Shown here piece after piece: positions 1 through 6,041 of a DNA stretch of 28,288 bases. The stretch's first letter is position 1. Each line of letters opens with the position of its first letter. Below the pieces are notes generated by a model, which saw only the letters and a list, made by a program, of their open reading frames with translations, did not search any database and was not told the DNA's origin. Position numbers and translations under genes: made by a program. The DNA is from a virus. The stretch spans positions 1 through 28,288 of the IMG/VR virus record IMGVR_UViG_3300025769_000624. One strand, given 5' to 3'.

Positions 1-76
1 CAAGAACAACAACTATGCTGATCTAAACGGCTTCGAAGAAACCATTCACATTGAACTGAGGACAGTACAGTCATGA
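1..76 (+). CDS. 3' end of an upstream gene, unknown function (partial)
   Basis: The reading frame is open from the window edge and ends at a TGA at 74-76. It gives 24 visible residues ending in RTVQS. The stop overlaps the next ATG (73-75) as ATGA, the junction style used throughout this arm, which is why I call it coding. No function can be inferred from so short a fragment. Confidence 0.5.
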   Translation, partial: KNNNYADLNGFEETIHIELRTVQS

Positions 77-258
77 ACAAGAGAACCCCAAGCATGTATG
101 CTTATTATGAAAAAGAAATCGAGAATGCCTATCAAATAGACGATTGGGAGCGAGTAAGCTACCTTATTAATGACTGTCCTGAAGACGTACTACAGTCATT
201 AAAGTACAACGGTGTAGTTGAAAGCTCAGTAGAGGAGAGTAGACGTGGGCATGTATGA
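73..258 (+). CDS. Small hypothetical early protein, 61 aa
   Basis: The protein is acidic and probably helical (YYEKEIENAYQIDDWERV near the start). It begins at an ATG that overlaps the preceding stop and ends inside the next gene. The only ribosome-binding-like sequence is a distant GAGG, so translation is probably coupled to the gene before it. I recognise no family. Its position among other tiny overlapping genes suggests an early accessory role, but no function can be assigned. Confidence 0.6.
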   Translation: MNKRTPSMYAYYEKEIENAYQIDDWERVSYLINDCPEDVLQSLKYNGVVESSVEESRRGHV

Positions 259-463
259 AACAGACCATGCAGTCAGAGCAACACTGATTGTTCTCAATGA
301 ACGTAAGCTATTAGACATATGGCCTGACAATGACCTTATGCAGCTAATCATCAAGGACACTGAAGAAATACTCAGAGAAGAAGATGATGGCTACGATGAT
401 GGACAACCTTCTTGGGAGCAAGAGTGGGAGGACTTCGGAGAGAGATACAGCGATGAGTATTGA
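245..463 (+). CDS. Small acidic hypothetical protein, 72 aa
   Basis: AGGAG at 233-237 lies 7 nt before a GTG at 245, so I prefer that start. An ATG at 251 (reading MYETDHAVRATL) is the alternative. The C-terminal half is very rich in Asp, Glu and Trp (EEDDGYDDG, then SWEQEWEDFGERYSDEY). Such an acidic tail could mimic DNA or bind a basic host protein, but this is only a compositional guess. No family is recognised. It overlaps both neighbours. Confidence 0.6.
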   Translation: MGMYETDHAVRATLIVLNERKLLDIWPDNDLMQLIIKDTEEILREEDDGYDDGQPSWEQEWEDFGERYSDEY

Positions 464-674
464 TCTGTACATCAAGTCAATAGATGGTATCGAAGAAGAA
501 CATAGCTTTGAGTCCCTAGAGGACGCTTATGATACCATCAACAACTATCTTGGTAACATGTGGGACCACGGTAACAGCTATGCAGTAAATGCATACGGAG
601 ACGTAACAGTCACTATGCACGGAGCTACATGGGACGAATACAAACGGTATAAGCTTGGGCGCATGGTGGAATAG
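453..674 (+). CDS. Hypothetical protein, 73 aa, 3' end inside the tRNA gene
   Basis: The ATG at 453 follows a GGAGAGAG stretch and overlaps the previous gene's end. The protein starts MSIDLYIKSIDGIEEEHSF and looks like a small folded alpha/beta protein (LEDAYDTINNYLGNMW). Its last six codons, including the TAG stop at 672-674, lie inside tRNA-Leu (657-741), so cleavage at the tRNA 5' end would remove the end of this message. A longer in-frame start at 384 is rejected because it lies deep in the previous gene and has no better ribosome-binding site. Confidence 0.65.
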   Translation: MSIDLYIKSIDGIEEEHSFESLEDAYDTINNYLGNMWDHGNSYAVNAYGDVTVTMHGATWDEYKRYKLGRMVE

Positions 675-741
675 GTAGACACTACAGACTTAAAATCTGT
701 TGCCATAGAGCGTATCGGTTCGAGTCCGGTTGCGCCTACCA
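657..741 (+). tRNA. tRNA-Leu (anticodon UAA)
   Basis: All arms fold. The acceptor stem GGGCGCA (657-663) pairs with TGCGCCT (731-737) with one G-T wobble. The D stem is GTG/CAC (666-668/680-682). The anticodon stem ACAGA/TCTGT (684-688/696-700) closes the loop CTTAAAA, with anticodon TAA at 691-693. A 13-nt variable region fits the class II tRNA-Leu shape. The T arm is ATCGG, TTCGAGT, CCGGT (714-730). The discriminator is A738 and CCA (739-741) is encoded in the DNA. It reads UUA codons, which suits the AT-rich phage genes. The 5' end overlaps the end of the 453-674 gene on the same strand. Confidence 0.96.
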
Positions 742-763
742 ACTTATAGAAAGGATCAGCAAA

Positions 764-1003
764 ATGCTGAAAAGAATTCACATCAATCAACACGTAATTA
801 GAGCCAATGCTAAAAACGGTACTAATGATCCTGTCATTAGCGTAAAGACTAGCATTGGAAACGAATATGCACATGAGGTGCGTATACCGGGGCCAAGTAA
901 AGTAGTTTACAGCCCTGACAAGCCACTATCCTGTGGCGCAAAGGTCTGGATAGAGACCTATTCAACAGTAGAACTAACTAGAAAGGTTACAGAAGATGCG
1001 TAA
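764..1003 (+). CDS. Hypothetical protein, 79 aa, beta-rich
   Basis: The ATG at 764 follows AAGGATCAGCAAA, a good ribosome-binding site just after the tRNA. The sequence is rich in Val, Ile and Thr with short turns (GPSKVVYSPDKPLSCGAKVW), suggesting a small beta fold. I do not recognise a named family. The end overlaps the next ATG by 8 nt. This is the first gene after the tRNA and so may sit at the start of a processed transcript. Confidence 0.75.
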   Translation: MLKRIHINQHVIRANAKNGTNDPVISVKTSIGNEYAHEVRIPGPSKVVYSPDKPLSCGAKVWIETYSTVELTRKVTEDA

Positions 1004-1226
1004 GCAGTACAACAATCACTTCAAGTCATACGTGCAGACTAATAACACCGCTGATCTGCATATCTACTCAACTAAGTCAGCAACATGGTTGTATAACCGT
1101 CAGCGTGATGTAGTCGTATTGTTTGTTGATGACTCAGACGGCATGACAAACGACACTATTGTTTATGATAAGTCCGCTAAGAACTTTGAAAAGCATAAGA
1201 GTCGCATCTTGCGTCTTGCTGCATGA
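996..1226 (+). CDS. Hypothetical protein, 76 aa
   Basis: It starts at ATG 996 inside the end of the previous gene and ends at TGA 1224-1226, which overlaps the next ATG as ATGA. The sequence is mixed, with a probable strand-rich centre (RQRDVVVLFVDDSDG) and a basic C-terminus (FEKHKSRILRLAA). No family is recognised. Junctions on both sides support coupled translation within the early operon. Confidence 0.7.
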   Translation: MRKQYNNHFKSYVQTNNTADLHIYSTKSATWLYNRQRDVVVLFVDDSDGMTNDTIVYDKSAKNFEKHKSRILRLAA

Positions 1227-1339
1227 TTGAATGCACTAATAATCTTCTGTGGTGGCAATGGTGGATTCTCATTGCCATCACAATCAACACCGTAGTAAAC
1301 CTAATTGTATTCTTCAGAGGAAGGAAGTTTAAAAGATGA
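1223..1339 (+). CDS. Tiny single-pass membrane protein, 38 aa
   Basis: The start ATG 1223-1225 overlaps the previous stop (ATGA), and its own TGA 1337-1339 overlaps the next ATG (1336). Residues 8-31 form one hydrophobic segment rich in Trp, Ile and Val (LLWWQWWILIAITIN onward). It is followed by a basic tail (RGRKFKR), so by the positive-inside rule the C-terminus is likely cytoplasmic. It could act on the host membrane, for example as a superinfection, lysis or inhibitor peptide; the sequence does not say which. Confidence 0.6.
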   Translation: MIECTNNLLWWQWWILIAITINTVVNLIVFFRGRKFKR

Positions 1340-1413
1340 AACTAGATCTTGACAAAGCAATCGCAACTATTGGCTGGGTTCATATCATTGTAGCTATTTG
1401 GTACTATGGATGA
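1336..1413 (+). CDS. Tiny hydrophobic peptide, 25 aa
   Basis: It reads MKLDLDKAIATIGWVHIIV then AIWYYG. A short amphipathic start leads into a hydrophobic segment long enough to cross or lie on a membrane. Both ends form 4-nt overlaps (ATGA at 1336-1339, and TGA 1411-1413 overlapping an ATG at 1410). That chain of junctions is the main evidence that it is translated. The function is unknown. A gene this small could also occur by chance. Confidence 0.45.
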   Translation: MKLDLDKAIATIGWVHIIVAIWYYG

Positions 1414-1445
1414 GACACGAACAATACATGAAAGAAAGGACTATC

Positions 1446-1739
1446 ATGTCAGAAGAATGGAAAGCAGTAAGCCCTAAACATTACAAAGATGTAGTTCCAG
1501 GGTTGCAGTATATGCAGATGATGAAGTATATGCTAGATGGTCTTGAAGGTGACGAAGCTCACTTAATGGGGCAAATCTACAAATACCTTATGCGTTATGG
1601 CAAGAAAGATGCTAAGAACCAAGAGCTAGGTAAAGTCTACTGGTATCTCTGTTATCTCATGCTAAGCAACGGTATGGATGAAATTAAACTTCACGGAACA
1701 CTAGATGAAATAGCAGGACTAGTAGATGAGACAGTATGA
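1446..1739 (+). CDS. DUF3310 / T7 gp1.7-like protein, 97 aa
   Basis: The sequence shows the DUF3310 pattern: an N-terminal SPKHY (about residues 8-12), a central helix ending in IYKYLMRYGKKD, and a closing helix with paired aromatics (KVYWYLCYLM). In T7 the family member gp1.7 is a nucleotide kinase acting on dTMP and dGMP. Other members are uncharacterised phage proteins, so the activity here is inference. I use the ATG at 1446 because AAGGA (1436-1440) precedes it by 5 nt. An in-frame ATG at 1410 overlaps the previous stop and would add 12 residues. With the deoxyribosyltransferase-like and dCMP deaminase genes downstream, it fits a nucleotide-supply role. Confidence 0.8.
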   Translation: MSEEWKAVSPKHYKDVVPGLQYMQMMKYMLDGLEGDEAHLMGQIYKYLMRYGKKDAKNQELGKVYWYLCYLMLSNGMDEIKLHGTLDEIAGLVDETV

Positions 1740-1923
1740 AATCAAGCTAGAGGGTTGGGTGACGGACACAGTGTTCGTCACCGCCATCGACAAAGCTGAA
1801 GCAATTAAAATAGCAACACAAGAGTTTATCAACAGAAAAGGTGTTGAAAACTGCAGAGCAGATATAGTAGAATTAGAGGAGAATATAGATGATTACAGAA
1901 CCACGCACAATTATAATTCGTGA
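1726..1923 (+). CDS. Hypothetical protein, 65 aa
   Basis: It starts inside the end of the DUF3310 gene and ends 35 nt inside the ssDNA-binding protein gene. It reads as a small alpha/beta protein: a beta start (YEIKLEGWVTDTVFVTA), a helix (DKAEAIKIATQEFINRKG) and an acidic end. The beta-strand plus KAEAIKIA helix pattern recurs in many small phage proteins, but I cannot name a family with confidence. The overlaps on both sides suggest coupled expression with the ssDNA-binding protein. Confidence 0.65.
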   Translation: MRQYEIKLEGWVTDTVFVTAIDKAEAIKIATQEFINRKGVENCRADIVELEENIDDYRTTHNYNS

Positions 1924-2392
1924 CGTTGAATTTCATTGGGCTAAGCTTGACAAGACGGTAAAGCCTTTTGGAACAGAACGTTGGGAAACACAGCTACGTA
2001 CTCGTGATGAAGACAAAGCAAAAGAAATGACTGATATGCATCTAACAATGAAGAAGGAAGAAGATTCTGACGGTTCATATTGGAAATGTAATGTTAACAG
2101 GAACTTATACAAAGCAAATCAAGATAAAGTTCCTGAACATGAGCGAGAAAAGAACACACCACCTGACGTTTTAGACGGAAACAAACAACCACTAGAAAAA
2201 CTAGTAGGTAATGGCAGTATTGGTAACGTTAAGATCTTCCAAGCGCCTTATAACTTCAGTGGACGTAAAGGTGTTTCAAACGTGCTTACTGCGGTACAAA
2301 TAATTGAACTTGAAAAGTATGAGCCAAATACAGGTGTAGACTTTGATGTAGTCGATGCACCAACTTCAGAGTCTTCTAGCGAAGATTTCTAG
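1889..2392 (+). CDS. Single-stranded DNA-binding protein, T7 gp2.5-like, 167 aa
   Basis: GAGGAG (1876-1881) lies 7 nt before the ATG at 1889. The body has an OB-fold-like pattern (IIIRDVEFHWAKL near the start, NGSIGNVKIFQAPYNF in the middle, VLTAVQIIELEKYEP late). The tail is acidic and ends in the aromatic residue expected of gp2.5-type proteins (SESSSEDF). In T7 that tail contacts DNA polymerase and the gp4 helicase. It coats single-stranded DNA at the replication fork and aids recombination. It is upstream of the polymerase and helicase genes, as in T7-like phages. The fold call rests on pattern and context. Confidence 0.85.
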   Translation: MITEPRTIIIRDVEFHWAKLDKTVKPFGTERWETQLRTRDEDKAKEMTDMHLTMKKEEDSDGSYWKCNVNRNLYKANQDKVPEHEREKNTPPDVLDGNKQPLEKLVGNGSIGNVKIFQAPYNFSGRKGVSNVLTAVQIIELEKYEPNTGVDFDVVDAPTSESSSEDF

Positions 2393-2393
2393 T

Positions 2394-2732
2394 ATGGGAG
2401 ATGTAATCAACTTCACTCGTCCTGTAGACATTTCGGTGTCATTGGAAGACAACATGACTGCACAACAAATGCTTGAGCTAGGCATTCTTGTTGTGTGGGA
2501 AGAGATTGGTGGCGAAGACCTATACCATGAGCTATCTGCTGCAGAGTATGGTCTAGCACTAATACAGTTTTCAGATCTTTGTTATACAAGTATGGAAGAG
2601 GACTTGTTTAAAGTATATGATGACCAAAGTATTGGTGTAGCTGCTGAGTTAATTGAGTCAATGAAAGAGGCAATGAATGACCTTAAGAGAGAGTTTAGCG
2701 CAAACGATAATAAACCTGACAAAAGCCATTGA
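2394..2732 (+). CDS. Hypothetical acidic helical protein, 112 aa
   Basis: The ATG at 2394 comes 1 nt after the ssDNA-binding protein stop; an in-frame upstream start at 2355 would lie inside that gene. The sequence starts MGDVINFTRPVDIS and is mainly helical and acidic (LYHELSAAEYGLALIQ, ELIESMKEAMNDLK). The end is basic and polar. No family is recognised. The ribosome-binding site is weak, so translation probably depends on ribosomes finishing the gene before it. Confidence 0.7.
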   Translation: MGDVINFTRPVDISVSLEDNMTAQQMLELGILVVWEEIGGEDLYHELSAAEYGLALIQFSDLCYTSMEEDLFKVYDDQSIGVAAELIESMKEAMNDLKREFSANDNKPDKSH

Positions 2733-2952
2733 CTATTGGTCAGAACAAACTGTTCGAGGTAAAGAGGGCAGTGATCATTATGTAAGGCTTGTAAAAATTA
2801 TGGAAGACCTTAAGTCTTATATTATTGAAGAAGAAAGGAAATCTCGTGAAGAATTACGTTTATCTAGCAGGTCCAATGGAGGACTGCACGAAACTGTCTA
2901 TGACTGGGTGGAGGAATTACAGCGAGAACAGACTAATACAACTAGGGATTAA
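2677..2952 (+). CDS. Hypothetical small protein, long overlaps on both sides, 91 aa
   Basis: AAAGAGG (2664-2670) lies 6 nt before an ATG at 2677. The first 55 residues look like a real helical protein (LAQTIINLTKAIDYW, VRLVKIMEDLKSYII). They cover the stretch 2733-2845 that would otherwise hold no gene. The last 35 residues are read in a second frame over the start of the deoxyribosyltransferase-like gene and look like shadow sequence (LRLSSRSNGG). The gene overlaps its neighbours by 56 and 107 nt, unusually long even here, so I hold it at moderate confidence. Confidence 0.45.
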   Translation: MTLRESLAQTIINLTKAIDYWSEQTVRGKEGSDHYVRLVKIMEDLKSYIIEEERKSREELRLSSRSNGGLHETVYDWVEELQREQTNTTRD

Positions 2953-3292
2953 GACACTCTCACCTACACGCAGGGTGTCTTTTCATGATGAATTAAAAAC
3001 TCTTGCTGAAAGAGATAATTCATCGCAATCAACTTGCAGACGCATTTTTAAAATGGATATGCAAGATATCGCAAACAGTACTGTTATAATAGCTGACGTT
3101 AGAAGAAGCAGTGGAAGAGGTACTGGTACTGCAATGGAACTTATGTTTGCTCACATTAAAAATAAAATTATTATACTGTGGGCAAATGAGGACGATATGA
3201 TACATCCATTCTATGAGAGTATCTACACTGAAAAATATTTTAACCTTGATGATTGCTTAGAAGCAGTCACATACTATTATGAAGGAGAATAA
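2846..3292 (+). CDS. Nucleoside 2-deoxyribosyltransferase-like protein, 148 aa
   Basis: AAAGGA (2834-2839) is 6 nt before a GTG at 2846, so I choose that start over the in-frame TTG at 2825. The N-terminus has the family's first strand and loop (YVYLAGPMEDC). The middle has STVIIADVRRSSGRGTGTAMELMFAH, where the D of IADV and the E of AMELMFAH sit where the family keeps its substrate-binding Asp and nucleophilic Glu. These enzymes move or cleave deoxyribose on nucleosides. In phages the fold is also used as a nucleotide-salvage or nucleotide-hydrolase domain. With dCMP deaminase and DUF3310 it suggests reshaping of host nucleotide pools. Confidence 0.75.
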   Translation: MKNYVYLAGPMEDCTKLSMTGWRNYSENRLIQLGIKTLSPTRRVSFHDELKTLAERDNSSQSTCRRIFKMDMQDIANSTVIIADVRRSSGRGTGTAMELMFAHIKNKIIILWANEDDMIHPFYESIYTEKYFNLDDCLEAVTYYYEGE

Positions 3293-3293
3293 A

Positions 3294-3422
3294 ATGCTTG
3301 TATGGTATTTTAAAGCAGTGGTGCTTAGCGTTCTTGCGCTTGGGGCTGCTAGTGAAGTAGGGAATCTAGCAAAAGATGCTAGCGATAACTCTACTTCTAC
3401 TGAAATCGTATCTACAAACTAA
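3294..3422 (+). CDS. Small membrane-anchored or secreted protein, 42 aa
   Basis: AAGGAG (3282-3287) is 6 nt from the ATG at 3294. The first 19 residues (MLVWYFKAVVLSVLALGAA) make a hydrophobic signal or anchor with one Lys. A polar tail rich in Ser, Thr, Asn and Asp follows. It could be a signal peptide cleaved near Ala19 or an N-terminal anchor with the tail outside. The stop TAA at 3420-3422 overlaps an ATG at 3422. The function is unknown; early phage membrane peptides often affect host membrane proteins or exclude other phages. Confidence 0.65.
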   Translation: MLVWYFKAVVLSVLALGAASEVGNLAKDASDNSTSTEIVSTN

Positions 3423-3499
3423 TGCCTATCAAAATGTGGGATATGCATAACCGCACCACGAAAGCACAGGCAACATTCAATCGAAAAAGGAAAATAAAA

Positions 3500-3751
3500 A
3501 TGCCTTATATTGACCAAGAACGGCGTAAAAAGCTTATGTGGGTCGAAAGCGCACTAGAAGATGTCGGAATTGATATGACTGCTGGTGATTTACAATATGT
3601 AATTGCTGCTGCAATTAAACATATGGCACCTTATAATTATCAAACTATGAATGACGTAATGGGCGCACTAGCTGGCGCTCAAATGGAATTCTATCGGCGA
3701 ACAGTTGCGCCTTATGAGGATCAAAAGATTGAGGAGAACGGTGACATCTAA
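3500..3751 (+). CDS. DUF6899-like small phage protein, 83 aa
   Basis: The start MPYIDQERRKKL and the later AGDLQYVIAAAIKHM follow a pattern I recall from small phage proteins grouped as DUF6899 (recalled, not searched). No biochemical role is known to me. AAAAGGA (3486-3491) supports ATG 3500. An in-frame ATG at 3422 overlaps the previous stop and would add 26 residues of basic sequence. Either the longer form is made through coupling or the 78 nt are a spacer. The end overlaps the next gene by 11 nt. Confidence 0.7.
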   Translation: MPYIDQERRKKLMWVESALEDVGIDMTAGDLQYVIAAAIKHMAPYNYQTMNDVMGALAGAQMEFYRRTVAPYEDQKIEENGDI

Positions 3752-3920
3752 AAAGATGGGTATTAGATATGGCGTGTTTACTCTGGTTTGGACTGAGGAC
3801 TTTCAGTCTGAGCCAGAGGCTTTTCGTTTTGTTCAAGAACGATACGCTGATGAATCAAAACAAAAATACATAATCATTCCAATGGATTATGATGAAATGC
3901 AAGGAGAACTTTTTGAGTGA
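3741..3920 (+). CDS. Hypothetical protein, 59 aa
   Basis: GAGGAG (3731-3736) is followed 4 nt later by GTG 3741, the start I prefer; ATG 3756 is the alternative. The sequence has a strand-like opening (MGIRYGVFTLVWTEDF), a helix (SEPEAFRFVQERYADE) and a strand (KYIIIPMDYDE), suggesting a small compact fold. No family is recognised. The TGA at 3918-3920 sits in a region where two further frames start. Confidence 0.55.
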   Translation: MTSKKMGIRYGVFTLVWTEDFQSEPEAFRFVQERYADESKQKYIIIPMDYDEMQGELFE

Positions 3921-4146
3921 TACTAAACACATTAATCGATGTACTAAAAAAGATAGCCTCGGAAGACCCTGCAACCAACACGGATGGGATCCTTGCAAGG
4001 CAGAACTCTGTACCCACCTCGCAACACAATATCTCTCCTACAAACACGTTAAAGACGGAGAAATTAGTGACGAAAGCAGAGAGTGGTGCAAAAGACACAA
4101 TCCCGACCTTTTTAGGCAAATCACGTCAGATTCAGGCTTGTTTTGA
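3913..4146 (+). CDS. Hypothetical Cys/His-rich small protein, 77 aa
   Basis: AAGGAG (3901-3906) is 6 nt before a TTG at 3913. The sequence has many Cys and His residues (CTKK, GRPCNQHGWDPCKAELCTH, WCKRHNPD), which suggests metal binding. Its composition looks more like real protein than the competing frame from GTG 3917, which is a Thr/Ser/Asn-rich run over the same bases. The start codon is rare and the overlap with the downstream zinc-ribbon gene is long, so confidence is moderate. Confidence 0.5.
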   Translation: MSDTKHINRCTKKDSLGRPCNQHGWDPCKAELCTHLATQYLSYKHVKDGEISDESREWCKRHNPDLFRQITSDSGLF

Positions 4147-4246
4147 CTGTGGAAAGGAACATATGATGGACGTTCTATACGATCCTAAAGAAAAATTCGT
4201 ATGCCCGACATGCGAAAGAAAGGACGAAGATGAAACTAGTATTTGA
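4067..4246 (+). CDS. Small zinc-ribbon protein, 59 aa (longer start at 3917 possible)
   Basis: The C-terminal half reads CFDCGKEHMMDV, then FVCPTCERKDED. Two CxxC pairs spaced about 19 residues apart form a classic zinc ribbon. GGAG (4057-4060) is 6 nt before GTG 4067, so I use that start. The frame is also open from GTG 3917, which would give 109 aa. The end overlaps the DNA polymerase ATG by 17 nt. It could bind DNA or be a small regulator of replication or transcription. The metal site is visible; the role is not. Confidence 0.6.
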   Translation: MTKAESGAKDTIPTFLGKSRQIQACFDCGKEHMMDVLYDPKEKFVCPTCERKDEDETSI

Positions 4247-6029
4247 TATTGAGACTGATGGCATCGATGCTACACGCATTTGGTGTATCGTAGCTCAAGA
4301 CGTTGATACTAAGAAAATATATAAATGGAGACCAGATGATATTTCGTCTGGTCTTAGCTTCTTAAGAAATGCAGACGCCCTTATAGGACATAATATTATT
4401 GGCTATGACTTAGCTATAATCGCTAACTTGTATGATGTACACTTCTTTGATAAGAAGCTTTATGATACTTGGATCATGAGCCAAGTGCTTAAATATAAAC
4501 GACCTCACAAGCATGGCTTGGGTGGCTGGGGTGAGCATCTTGAATACAGTAAATTTGACTTTGATAACTGGTCAGAGTTTTCAGAAGAAATGTTAGAGTA
4601 TTGTGTAAGAGATGTTGAACTCAATACTAGAGTTTACGAGCTACTAATGCAAGAGTTTAAAGATCAAGTAGCTAAAAAGCCTTTGATTTCCAAGGGCTTA
4701 CGTGCAGAACATGATGCTGCAATCTTTGAAACTAAAGTTAGAATGAATGGTTGGCTGTTCGATATTGATGCAGCTAAGCTATTGCAAAATAGTATGCTTA
4801 AAGAACTTAATGAGATTGAATCTCGTGTTCATCCTAAACTACCTGAGATGACTATTTGGGTAGACAAAGAACCTAAAACAGCTAAGTATACTAAGAAAGG
4901 CGACTTTACTGCGGTTACTAAACGACTTTTAACTGAATACCTTGGGCATGAACCTAGCGTAAATGAATGGGATCCTAAACAAGAGTTCCAAAGAAGTTAC
5001 AAAACTCAAGTTACGCTAAGCAATATGGATGAAGTTAAAGAGTATCTATATACTATAGGGTGGAAACCAGATGATTGGAACTACAAGAAAGTGGGCTATG
5101 AATTTCATAAAACAAGCCCAAAGCTCACGACAACGTCTCTTGAGTTGTTGGGAGATATCGGCAAAGACATCGATCGATACTACACCACAAGATCCAGAGA
5201 GTCTATTCTGCGAGGCTGGCTTGAAGCGGTTAAGGGAAATAGGCTACATGGAAGAATGTGGGTTATCGGTACGCCTACATACAGAGCCAGACACGAAGTA
5301 ATAACTAACTTACCTAGTGTTGATGCTGCATGGGGTAAAGAAATGCGCAGTCTATTTATCTGTGAAGATGGATATAAAGTAGTCGGTGCTGACTCAGCTG
5401 GTAATCAGATGAGAGCTTTGTGTCATTACATTGGTGATGATGCTTTCACAGAGGAGGTAACAAGTGGCGATATTCATTCATACAATGCTAGTATCTTGGG
5501 TAGTAGTCGTGGTGATGCCAAACGCTGGCTATACGCCTATTTATTTGGAGGCGGTGGGCGTAAGCTTGGGCTTATACTTACTGGCAGACCTGATGACAAG
5601 GCTGGTAATGCAAGCAAGCAAAAGTATCAGTCGGCTATTCCAGGATTGGGAAAGATTAAAGGGAAGCTAGATGAAATCTACAATCAAACTAAACGTGGAT
5701 TTGGCAGTGCCTTTATTCCCGGTTTAGATGGTCGCAGAGTTTATGTAGGTTCTGCACACCAATCACTTAACTATTTATTGCAATCAGCAGAAGCTATTAC
5801 TTGTAAGGCTGCTGTAGGCTATGCAATGAAACAAATTGAAAAAGAACAACTAGACGCTTATCCTGTTATATTCTATCATGATGAGATGGCGTGGGTCGCT
5901 AAAGACTCTGATGCAGAACGAGTAAAAGAAATCTGTATTGAAGCATTTAGAGAAGCGCCTAAAGACTTTAATGTACAGTGCATGGATGGCGATGGTGTCA
6001 TTGGTGACTGTTATGCAGACGTACACTAG
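4230..6029 (+). CDS. Family A DNA polymerase with 3'-5' exonuclease, T7 gp5-like, 599 aa
   Basis: This is the replicative polymerase. The exonuclease motifs are present: DIETD (D6, E8), GHNIIGYD (D60) and YCVRD (D128). Polymerase motif A is GADSAGNQMRAL (D388). Motif B is RGDAKRWLYAYLFGGG (R427, K431, then Tyr four residues on, as in T7 where that Tyr permits dideoxynucleotides). Motif C is YHDEM (D551, E552). At 599 aa it is about 100 residues shorter than T7 gp5, so the thumb insertion that binds host thioredoxin may be reduced or absent; that needs an alignment. The ATG at 4230 lies inside the end of the zinc-ribbon gene. The exonuclease gene follows after 12 nt. Confidence 0.97.
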   Translation: MKLVFDIETDGIDATRIWCIVAQDVDTKKIYKWRPDDISSGLSFLRNADALIGHNIIGYDLAIIANLYDVHFFDKKLYDTWIMSQVLKYKRPHKHGLGGWGEHLEYSKFDFDNWSEFSEEMLEYCVRDVELNTRVYELLMQEFKDQVAKKPLISKGLRAEHDAAIFETKVRMNGWLFDIDAAKLLQNSMLKELNEIESRVHPKLPEMTIWVDKEPKTAKYTKKGDFTAVTKRLLTEYLGHEPSVNEWDPKQEFQRSYKTQVTLSNMDEVKEYLYTIGWKPDDWNYKKVGYEFHKTSPKLTTTSLELLGDIGKDIDRYYTTRSRESILRGWLEAVKGNRLHGRMWVIGTPTYRARHEVITNLPSVDAAWGKEMRSLFICEDGYKVVGADSAGNQMRALCHYIGDDAFTEEVTSGDIHSYNASILGSSRGDAKRWLYAYLFGGGGRKLGLILTGRPDDKAGNASKQKYQSAIPGLGKIKGKLDEIYNQTKRGFGSAFIPGLDGRRVYVGSAHQSLNYLLQSAEAITCKAAVGYAMKQIEKEQLDAYPVIFYHDEMAWVAKDSDAERVKEICIEAFREAPKDFNVQCMDGDGVIGDCYADVH

Positions 6030-6041
6030 AAAGGAAACGTT

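Noticed and set aside
384-452. Longer N-terminus for the 73-aa gene
   Set aside because: The extra residues are read over the acidic tail of the previous gene, and a better start with GGAGAGAG upstream lies at 453.
578-874. Minus-strand ORF of 98 codons antisense to the tRNA region
   Set aside because: It runs across the tRNA and two supported + strand genes, has no ribosome-binding site, and its sequence looks like a shadow frame.
2825-2845. TTG start for the deoxyribosyltransferase-like gene
   Set aside because: The AAAGGA motif lies inside this stretch and fits the GTG at 2846; the extra residues (MKKKGNL) precede the family's usual first strand.
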